Origin: an uncultured Clostridia bacterium
GTDB taxonomy: Bacteria > Bacillota > Clostridia > Christensenellales > CAG-138
Direction: 5' to 3'
DNA: 7,644 nt
NCBI GenBank assembly: GCA_937894955.1
Contig: CALAXO010000100.1
Coordinates: 1 to 7,644, forward strand
This document shows, in pieces, positions 1 to 5,287 of this stretch. The position numbers and the translations under genes are program-made. Under the pieces are notes generated by a model. The model saw only the letters and a program-made list of their open reading frames with translations. It searched no databases and had not been told where the DNA came from. The number at the start of each line of letters is the position of its first letter. Positions within the stretch are counted from its first letter, which is position 1.

Positions 1-1542
1 GTCGTTGGATTCGTTAACTCGGGACTTATGACGCTTAAACAGTCCATAGGCGTTATCATGGGGGCGAACATAGGCACAACGGTAACGGCGTGGATACTGA
101 GTCTCGGCGGAATTTCAAGCAGCAATGTTTTCGTTCAGCTTTTGAAACCAACATCATTCACACCCGTGCTTGCATTGATCGGACTGGTTTTTTTGATGAC
201 GGGCAAAACGGACAAAAAGAAGGACACAGGCACAATTCTGCTCGGTTTTGCAACGCTGATGTTCGGAATGGACACAATGTCCGGTGCTGTTGCCGGGCTT
301 GCGGATGTTCCCGCCTTCCGCAATATGTTCATAATGTTCAAAAATCCGCTTTTCGGAATGCTTGCGGGTGCGGTGCTGACGGCGATAATCCAAAGCTCAT
401 CGGCTTCCGTCGGCATTTTGCAGGCGTTGACCGTCACGAGGCAGGTATCTTACGGCGCGGCGATTCCGATCATCATGGGGCAAAACATCGGAACCTGCAT
501 AACGGCGATTTTATCCTCTTTCGGAGCAAACAAGAACGCAAAACGTGCCGCAATCGTGCATCTTTCGTTCAACGTTATAGGCACGGTGTTTTGGCTGACG
601 GTGTTCACGATTATTTCCTATGTTTTCAAACCGCTGCTGTTTGATACGGCGGCAAGTTATCTCGGCATTGCTGTCGCGCACTCGCTTTTCAATATCCTTT
701 GCACCGCGCTGCTGTTCCCGGCTGCGCCCCTGCTTGAAAAAATTGCAATCCGGCTTGTTCCTGACGGAAAAAAGAAGGATACGATTTCCGAACTGGATGA
801 CCGCCTGCTTGCAACACCCGCAATCGCACTGGAACAATGCGAGCGCATGGTCGAAACCATGGCGGAGGAGACGGCGGAGGCGTTCAAACTGAGCATGGAT
901 ATGCTCATGGGCTATGATGCGAATTCGGCGGAAAAAATACGGAAAGCTGAGGATAACAGCGATCATATGGAGGACATCATCGGGACGTATCTCACCAAAC
1001 TCAGCAGGAATCAATTGACGGAGGACGACAGTGAGGAGGTTTCCAAACTGCTTAAAGCGATCGGCGACTTTGAACGCATTTCGGATCACAGCGTCAATAT
1101 TCTTGAATCGGCGGAGGAACTCCGCAGCAAAAAAATCGAGTTCACCGGTCAGGCAAAGGCGGAACTCGGCGTGCTTTGCAGTGCCGTTTCCGAAATTCTG
1201 ACAGCCGCATGTGCCGCATTTAAGGACAGTGATTACGAAAAAGCGTTGAGAATCGAACCTTTGGAGCAGGTTATTGATGATTTGAAGGTTCAGCTGCGCG
1301 ACAGGCATATTGCACGGCTCAAGAACGGCGAATGTACGGTTGAAGCGGGATTTATTTGGTCTGATATTCTGACAAATCTTGAACGTGCATCGGATCACTG
1401 TTCCAACATTGCTCTCTGCGTTATTGATGCGGGCAAACACAACATGAACATGCATGAATCCCTGTCCGAAATGAAGAAGAATAATCCCGCATTCGAGGAC
1501 GAGTTTAACATGTACACCCGCAAGTATCGCATAACAGGCTGA
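1..1542 (+). CDS. Na+/phosphate cotransporter with C-terminal PhoU domain (5' partial)
   Basis: Membrane importer of inorganic phosphate driven by sodium (NptA/PNaS family, Pfam Na_Pi_cotrans plus PhoU-like). The reading frame is open from base 1, so the start lies outside the window; the ATG at 28 is internal, because the family motif begins before it (VNSGLMTLKQ). About 513 residues are visible. Counting from base 1, GANIGTT sits at residues 21-27, the second-repeat QSSSAS at 131-136 and GQNIGTC at 160-166. These are the hallmark inverted-repeat transport motifs; the first QSSS motif and first helices, perhaps 60-80 residues, are missing. Hydrophobic segments end near residue 245. From about 263 (SELDDRLLATPAIALEQ) the protein is charged and helical to the end, matching a PhoU-like cytoplasmic domain. 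The PhoU part probably tunes transport; this is inferred. A terminator follows the TGA. The transported ion cannot be proved from sequence alone. Confidence 0.93.
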   Translation, partial: VVGFVNSGLMTLKQSIGVIMGANIGTTVTAWILSLGGISSSNVFVQLLKPTSFTPVLALIGLVFLMTGKTDKKKDTGTILLGFATLMFGMDTMSGAVAGLADVPAFRNMFIMFKNPLFGMLAGAVLTAIIQSSSASVGILQALTVTRQVSYGAAIPIIMGQNIGTCITAILSSFGANKNAKRAAIVHLSFNVIGTVFWLTVFTIISYVFKPLLFDTAASYLGIAVAHSLFNILCTALLFPAAPLLEKIAIRLVPDGKKKDTISELDDRLLATPAIALEQCERMVETMAEETAEAFKLSMDMLMGYDANSAEKIRKAEDNSDHMEDIIGTYLTKLSRNQLTEDDSEEVSKLLKAIGDFERISDHSVNILESAEELRSKKIEFTGQAKAELGVLCSAVSEILTAACAAFKDSDYEKALRIEPLEQVIDDLKVQLRDRHIARLKNGECTVEAGFIWSDILTNLERASDHCSNIALCVIDAGKHNMNMHESLSEMKKNNPAFEDEFNMYTRKYRITG

Positions 1543-1610
1543 TGACGGGACGACAGCATTGCCTCAATGAGTCAAAGCCAAAATTCAATCGTTAATTTCT
1601 TCATGCATAC

Positions 1611-1644
1611 AAAAGCGGACGGAGGCGGAACCGTCCGCTTTTTT
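1611..1644 (+). terminator. Intrinsic terminator after the phosphate transporter
   Basis: A perfect 12-bp stem (AAAAGCGGACGG at 1611-1622 with CCGTCCGCTTTT at 1631-1642) encloses an 8-nt loop and runs into six T residues at 1639-1644. It lies 69 bases after the transporter stop codon and separates that gene from the MATE unit. The A-run on the left arm could also let it stop leftward transcription. Confidence 0.93.
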
Positions 1645-1800
1645 GTTGTGCCGCACTCCTTTTCGAAACAGCCGGAAACCGTTTGAATTTCGGCATAAAG
1701 CGGCAGCACTTAAACGAAATTAAATCAATGTCTGAATTCAATCGAAAAAGCGGGTTTAGCGGATAAATCCGTACTTCGGGCAAACGGCGGGTTTTATGCA
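1645..1800. other. Non-coding spacer with a short dyad
   Basis: No convincing gene is visible between the terminator and the MATE promoter. Open frames here lack ribosome sites and recognisable content. The one structured element is an inverted repeat CGGAT-AA-ATCCG at 1760-1771, about 30 bases upstream of the -35 box. It is short and could be an operator or chance. The spacer also carries one of three copies of AATTCAATCG (1735-1744). Confidence 0.5.
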
Positions 1801-1829
1801 TTGCACGGAAGGGGAATGAGGGATATAAT
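1801..1829 (+). promoter_or_regulatory. SigA-type promoter for the MATE gene
   Basis: TTGCAC at 1801-1806 and a perfect TATAAT at 1824-1829 are separated by 17 bases. Transcription would begin near 1836, leaving a leader of about 110 nt before the MATE start codon. The only gene downstream on this strand before a terminator is the MATE transporter. Confidence 0.85.
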
Positions 1830-1840
1830 CAATCATGCGG

Positions 1841-1865
1841 TGCGGCGGAAGCGTATCCGCCCGCA
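1841..1865 (+). promoter_or_regulatory. Hairpin at the start of the MATE mRNA leader
   Basis: TGCGGCGGA (1841-1849) can pair with TCCGCCCGCA (1856-1865) with one bulged C and a 6-nt loop, directly after the predicted transcription start. No T-run follows, so it is not a terminator. It may stabilise the mRNA 5' end or have a regulatory role. I recognise no known riboswitch class. Confidence 0.4.
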
Positions 1866-1945
1866 AAAACATAATGGGCAAACGGATATAAACGAAAAGG
1901 AAGGAAGCTTTCGCTGCGGCGGAAGCAGCGGTCATAAAAACGGTT

Positions 1946-3433
1946 ATGAAGATTAAGGCGGCTCGGAATTCAATCGAAACCGATTCATCCGGCAAAGAAA
2001 ACACGGCAGTCAATGCGAACACGGCGGCGGGGGAGGAAAAGACTTTTCTCGGCACGGAACCTATCGACAGGCTGCTGTTTAAGCTGGCTGTGCCGACGGT
2101 CATTGCGCAGCTTGTGAACATGCTTTACAACATTGTTGACAGAATCTATATCGGTCATATGCCGGGTGACGGCAGTGCCGCGCTGACGGGCGTGGGAGTG
2201 TGTATGCCGCTCATACTTATTGTTTCCGCGTTTGCCGCATTTGTGGCCTCCGGCGGTGCGCCGCGCGCTTCAATCAGCATGGGCAAGGGTGATTATGATT
2301 CCGCCGAAAAAATTATCGGCGGCTGTGTTTTGATGCAGGTTGTGATTTCCGCCGTGCTGACGGTGGTTCTGCTTTTGTTCGGCAGGGATCTGCTGCTTGC
2401 ATTCGGTGCAAGCGAAAACACGATTGACTATGCGGCGGATTATATGAGCATATATGCGACAGGAACGCTCTTTGTGCAGCTGACGCTCGGCCTGAACGCC
2501 TTTATCACGGCGCAGGGCTTTGCAAAATACGGGATGCTGACGGTGCTTATCGGCGCCGCTGCAAATATCGTGCTCGATCCGATTTTTATTTTCGGTTTCA
2601 GAATGGGCGTTCGCGGTGCGGCGCTTGCAACAGTCATTTCGCAGGGGATATCCTGCATATGGGTCATTTTGTTCCTGCGCGGGGGAAAAACGGTTTTGAA
2701 GCTGAAACGTGAAAACATACGCTTTGCCCCGCGCATTATCCTTCCGTGCATCGCACTCGGGCTTGCAACGTTCATCATGCAGGCAAGTGAAAGCGTGATT
2801 TCGGTATGCTTCAATTCATCGCTGCTGAAATACGGCGGGGACATTGCCGTGGGCGCAATGACGATCCTCACAAGTGTGATGCAGTTTGCAATGCTGCCGC
2901 TGCAGGGCGTTGCGCAGGGCGCACAGCCGATTTTGAGTTATAATTTCGGGGCAAAAAATGCCGACCGTGTTAAAAAGACTTTTTTCCGTCTGCTCACCGT
3001 GAGCCTCTGCTATTCCGTCGCGCTTTGGGCTTTCGTGATGCTGTTTCCGAAAACCTTTGCCGGAATATTCAGCCCGAATCCGGAGCTTGTAAATTTCACC
3101 GGTGATGCTTTGCGAATATACTGCGGTGCGCTCTTCCTTTTCGGAATTCAAATCGCCTGCCAGATGACTTTTGTTTCCGTCGGCAACGCGGGCTGCTCAA
3201 TAATTGTTGCGGTTCTCAGAAAATTTGTGCTGCTCATACCGCTGATTTATATCATGCCGCAGCTGCTTGCGGATAAAACAAATGCGGTTTACACTGCCGA
3301 ACCGGCTGCCGATGCAATTGCGGTAACATGCACGGCGATACTGTTTTCAATCGAATTCCGAAAAGCCCTGAAAAAACTGAATGCGGATTCCGCAGGTGCA
3401 GCACAGCCCGCAAAAACGGACTTGCGGGTTTAG
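1946..3433 (+). CDS. MATE family multidrug/sodium-type efflux transporter
   Basis: A polytopic membrane antiporter that exports organic cations or other toxic compounds using an ion gradient. The 495-residue product shows the family opening LGTEPIDRLLFKLAVPTVI (about residues 36-54), then QLVNMLYNIVDRIYIGH (55-71) and SGGAPRASISMGKGD (102-116). The second half has the internal-repeat counterpart GVAQGAQPILSYNFGAKNA near 321-339. About twelve hydrophobic segments in two halves fit the fold. The frame is closed by TAA at 1889-1891, and ATG 1946 is the first start codon after it, but no clear Shine-Dalgarno precedes it. The first 35 or so residues are a polar, low-complexity extension upstream of the conserved core, longer than in typical members of about 450 residues. 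It has its own promoter and terminator, so it appears monocistronic. The substrate cannot be assigned. Confidence 0.93.
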   Translation: MKIKAARNSIETDSSGKENTAVNANTAAGEEKTFLGTEPIDRLLFKLAVPTVIAQLVNMLYNIVDRIYIGHMPGDGSAALTGVGVCMPLILIVSAFAAFVASGGAPRASISMGKGDYDSAEKIIGGCVLMQVVISAVLTVVLLLFGRDLLLAFGASENTIDYAADYMSIYATGTLFVQLTLGLNAFITAQGFAKYGMLTVLIGAAANIVLDPIFIFGFRMGVRGAALATVISQGISCIWVILFLRGGKTVLKLKRENIRFAPRIILPCIALGLATFIMQASESVISVCFNSSLLKYGGDIAVGAMTILTSVMQFAMLPLQGVAQGAQPILSYNFGAKNADRVKKTFFRLLTVSLCYSVALWAFVMLFPKTFAGIFSPNPELVNFTGDALRIYCGALFLFGIQIACQMTFVSVGNAGCSIIVAVLRKFVLLIPLIYIMPQLLADKTNAVYTAEPAADAIAVTCTAILFSIEFRKALKKLNADSAGAAQPAKTDLRV

Positions 3434-3505
3434 TTCTCCGAAACAATGCTCCGCAGTGCCCGGTGTTTTATGATAATGTGCTGACGGAATAATGTATCGA
3501 TAACA

Positions 3506-3542
3506 AAAAGCCGCCTTCCGAAACTGTCGGTCGGCGGCTTTT
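3506..3542. terminator. Bidirectional intrinsic terminator between convergent units
   Basis: AAAAGCCGCC (3506-3515) pairs perfectly with GGCGGCTTTT (3533-3542). An inner CCGA/TCGG pair (3518-3521 with 3527-3530) extends the hairpin. Rightward transcription meets TTTT and leftward transcription meets TTTTT, so it can end both the MATE transcript and the leftward transcript from the lipoprotein/SpoIID-remnant side. Confidence 0.9.
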
Positions 3543-3585
3543 GTGAACCGGATATTCTAAATAAGCTTGTTATCCAAAATTTTTG

Positions 3586-3604
3586 TTAACTCTGATTTAG
3601 TTAA
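3586..3604. repeat. Short inverted repeat at the edge of the SpoIID remnant
   Basis: TTAACT (3586-3591) and AGTTAA (3599-3604) form a perfect 6-bp dyad with a 7-nt loop, just beyond the stop codon of the decayed leftward gene. It sits in AT-rich DNA without a following T-run. It may be a relic of the fragment's insertion, a weak structure or chance. Confidence 0.35.
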
Positions 3605-3607
3605 GAT

Positions 3608-4207
3608 TCAGTCAATGTTCATAGGGAGCATGAAACGAGCGACTCTTTGAACGTTGAACTTTATGTAATTACAGATTTTGCAAGTTGAATAAGCGGATCC
3701 TTCAATCCAAACATGTCCGCTTTTTGCAACCCTGAAACACCTTGTGCATGTCCGCCAATGGTAGTTGTCGTCATGAGAATAACTGCCATACGAATGAGAG
3801 CCGGTGTGTTTGACACTGATTTTATCAACGGAAGCACCGTTTGCGGTGGAATTATTAAAATAATACTCCATAATCTGCTTCCGGTTATAACCGCGCTCTA
3901 CAGCAAGGTAATTGGAACCGTTTTGCTGTAATTTACCGGATCCCTTCCCTTGGGACTATAAGTTCCTGCCGTGTATCGAGTGGTGAAAAGCTTTTCGGTT
4001 CCACTGACCGTGCAGGTTACTCGAGTTCCATCCAGTGCGTTGATGGCATTTCTCATGCTCGCCTGATTTGCAGAAGAGACACGGTTTACACTCATGTATG
4101 CAACTTCTCCAAATTTAACATCGTATCCACTGGCATCATGATAACCAGATGCAAGCATCCACCAGCAATACATCTTGACCGCTTCATACGTAAATCCCTC
4201 CCAGTTT
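3608..4207 (-). pseudogene. SpoIID/LytB-type cell-wall protein remnant with His/Cys-rich tail
   Basis: A broken gene read in two frames. The upstream part, about 4207 to 3955, encodes NWEGFTYEAVKMYCWW, then SGYDVKFGEVAYMSVN, SSANQASMRNAINALDG and KLFTTRYTAGTYS. This resembles the middle of SpoIID/LytB domains (EALKAQAVAARTY-type helix, then SGYDV, then an ...A...A..A..G segment). That frame stops at 3898-3900. The next frame carries SQGKGSGKLQQNGSNYLA and ERGYNRKQIMEYYFNNS, which match the family's closing GxGxGMSQxGANxLA...Y..IL..YY segment. One missing base around 3942-3955 would join them. A tail with HWRTCTRC, GHVWIEG and STCKICNY resembles His/Trp/CxxC repeats of clostridial surface proteins. 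SpoIID proteins cut glycan strands during sporulation; this copy lacks its start, signal peptide and N-terminal half. It is more AT-rich than its neighbours, suggesting different origin. Family assignment is by motif memory only. Confidence 0.6.
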
Positions 4208-4990
4208 TTACTCAAACCTGATATTTTCCGCAATATAAGCGGCAAGCCCTGCGGCGTTGTCAACGCTGTTGGAAAGCTCAATGATAACGAACACGGGGTT
4301 ATCCTTCGTGAATGCGGCTGCGGCGGGGTTTTCGAACGCATGGAAGCCCTTTCCGACCGTCCAGTCGTTCGGAGTGCATTCATGGTAGGCGGAGGTCCAG
4401 CCGCTTTCGAAATCAGCGGAAGCTTCGCTGACGGCGTGATAATTGGATTCGGTGAAAAGGCGAACATGGTTCATGAGCGTGGCTGCGGCATAGACGCCTG
4501 CAACGCCGTCGGTCTCATAGGCCTGCTTGTCATATTCGGCGGCACATACGGCGCCGACACAATTGCCGTTTTCGTCAAGAATAAGCTTGCGCATATCCAT
4601 TCCGGCGCAAAAGTCCGAAAGGGAAGCGGAAGCGCCGTCGGTTTCGGCTTTGACCGTCCAGCCCTCGGGCAGCACAAAGTTGACAGAGAAAGCGGAGGCG
4701 GAGCCTGCGGAGGGGAAAGTGACTTTCACAGGCTGACAGGCATTTGTGTACCCGCTGAAAACGGGAACCGCCGTTGCGGGCGGAGCTGTCGGGACGGCGG
4801 CGGGGGAAGCCTCTGCGGCGGGGGAAGCCTCTGCGGCGGGGGACTGCGGTGCGGGTGTTCCGTCAGCCGATGCGGGCTGCTTTTGGCACGCTGCAAAGGA
4901 AAAAACGGTCACGATTGCAATTGAAAATGCAGCAATTGCTGCAAGCACTTTCGCCGAGCGGCGAACGGTTGAGTGGTTGTGTTGCGTCAT
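4208..4990 (-). CDS. Secreted lipoprotein of unknown function with Ala/Pro linker
   Basis: A 260-residue exported protein anchored to the outer face of the membrane. The N-terminus has basic residues (R10, R11, K14), a hydrophobic stretch at about 15-33 and a lipobox FAAC with C35 as the lipid-bearing cysteine. Residues 36-76 are a Pro/Ala/Ser-rich linker containing a tandem EASPAA unit. The remaining domain of about 185 residues includes FSVNFVLPEGWTVKA, ESGWTSAYHE and a final amphipathic helix LAAYIAENIRF. That pattern of a PEGW strand, central strands and a closing helix recalls Mog1/PsbP-like lipoproteins of Firmicutes, but I cannot name a family. The domain has several extra cysteines. 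Start at 4990: AAAGGA lies 9 bases upstream. It is divergent from the propeller lipoprotein and directly abuts the SpoIID remnant, with no spacer after its TAA. No enzymatic motif is seen. Confidence 0.88.
   Translation of the reverse strand: MTQHNHSTVRRSAKVLAAIAAFSIAIVTVFSFAACQKQPASADGTPAPQSPAAEASPAAEASPAAVPTAPPATAVPVFSGYTNACQPVKVTFPSAGSASAFSVNFVLPEGWTVKAETDGASASLSDFCAGMDMRKLILDENGNCVGAVCAAEYDKQAYETDGVAGVYAAATLMNHVRLFTESNYHAVSEASADFESGWTSAYHECTPNDWTVGKGFHAFENPAAAAFTKDNPVFVIIELSNSVDNAAGLAAYIAENIRFE
4797..4843 (-). repeat. 18-bp tandem repeat inside the lipoprotein linker
   Basis: On the + strand the unit GCGGCGGGGGAAGCCTCT occurs exactly at 4797-4814 and 4815-4832, followed by a partial copy at 4833-4843. 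On the coding strand it adds the six-residue unit EASPAA to the linker. Because the unit is a multiple of three, copy-number changes would alter linker length without breaking the frame. Confidence 0.9.
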
Positions 4991-5057
4991 TGTTGTTCAT
5001 CCTTTCTGAATTTCAGTCAACTGAGAAGTATTCGGTCTGAACTCTCGATCCAAGTGC

Positions 5058-5086
5058 ATTATACATCAAATCAAAAAAAAAAAAAA
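5058..5086 (-). promoter_or_regulatory. Leftward lipoprotein promoter with T14 tract at the -35 position
   Basis: On the minus strand a perfect TATAAT (5063 to 5058) lies about 60 bases before the lipoprotein ATG, predicting transcription from about 5051. No TTGACA-like box occurs at normal spacing. Instead a run of 14 T residues (5086 to 5073) covers the -35 position and part of the spacer. The -10 is convincing; how the promoter is recognised is not clear. Confidence 0.6.
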
Positions 5087-5109
5087 CGGTTTTTGCACCT
5101 TTAGAACCG
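5073..5109 (-). terminator. Possible weak leftward terminator (short stem plus T14)
   Basis: On the minus strand CGGTT (5109-5105) and AACCG (5091-5087) can pair around a 13-nt loop and run directly into 14 T residues. The stem is only 5 bp, so efficiency is doubtful. If active, it would stop antisense transcription coming from the propeller gene before the lipoprotein gene. The same T-run overlaps the leftward promoter. Confidence 0.3.
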
Positions 5110-5179
5110 AAATAATAAACTATATTTTATTAAGGCAAAACTGTTAACGGCAAATGAACCGGCATTGCCCGCGTTGTCT

Positions 5180-5208
5180 TTGACAGATGCGATATTTTGC
5201 GGTATAAT
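5180..5208 (+). promoter_or_regulatory. Consensus SigA-type promoter for the propeller lipoprotein
   Basis: Exact TTGACA at 5180-5185 and exact TATAAT at 5203-5208, spaced by 17 bases, predict transcription from about 5215 and strong constitutive expression unless repressed. The leader to the ATG at 5288 is about 70 nt. The predicted start also argues against the upstream GTG at 5222 as the start codon, since it would leave almost no leader. Confidence 0.9.
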
Positions 5209-5287
5209 AACGTGAATTCATGTGCCTCGCGCAGCGGAACAGGGGTATGAACGTTCGTTCGTCGGCGCGGGGATGGAAAGGAACAAA

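Noticed and set aside
511..1455. Long minus-strand open frame opposite the phosphate transporter
   Set aside because: It is antisense to a clear transporter/PhoU gene, has biased composition (many Arg, Cys, His and Phe), no recognisable domain and no ribosome site.
1601..1801. Small leftward frame in the spacer before the MATE gene
   Set aside because: It runs through the terminator hairpin, lacks a ribosome site and shows no recognisable content.
3942..3960. Programmed -1 frameshifting in the SpoIID remnant
   Set aside because: No slippery heptamer in the right phase and no downstream stem or pseudoknot; the gene also lacks its 5' half, so decay is simpler.
4080..4187. A new leftward gene starting at ATG 4187 behind a good GGGAGGG site
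   Set aside because: The frame stops after about 31 residues (MKRSRCIAGG...) and competes with the SpoIID-like frame through the same bases; the ribosome-like purines encode W-E-G in that frame.
3898..4467. A single 189-residue leftward gene starting at 4467
   Set aside because: Its first part only overlaps the lipoprotein in another frame and looks non-coding. Only the portion from about 4207 onward has SpoIID-like content, so it was treated as the upstream part of a pseudogene.
4175..4924. Long plus-strand open frame opposite the lipoprotein
   Set aside because: Glycine- and cysteine-rich translation with low-complexity runs, produced by reading the Ala/Pro-rich lipoprotein backward; no start signal or domain.
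5222..5287. GTG 5222 or ATG 5273 as start of the propeller lipoprotein
   Set aside because: GTG 5222 lies within a few bases of the predicted transcription start, and both add residues before a normal signal peptide. ATG 5288 has the ribosome site GGAAAGGA at proper spacing.
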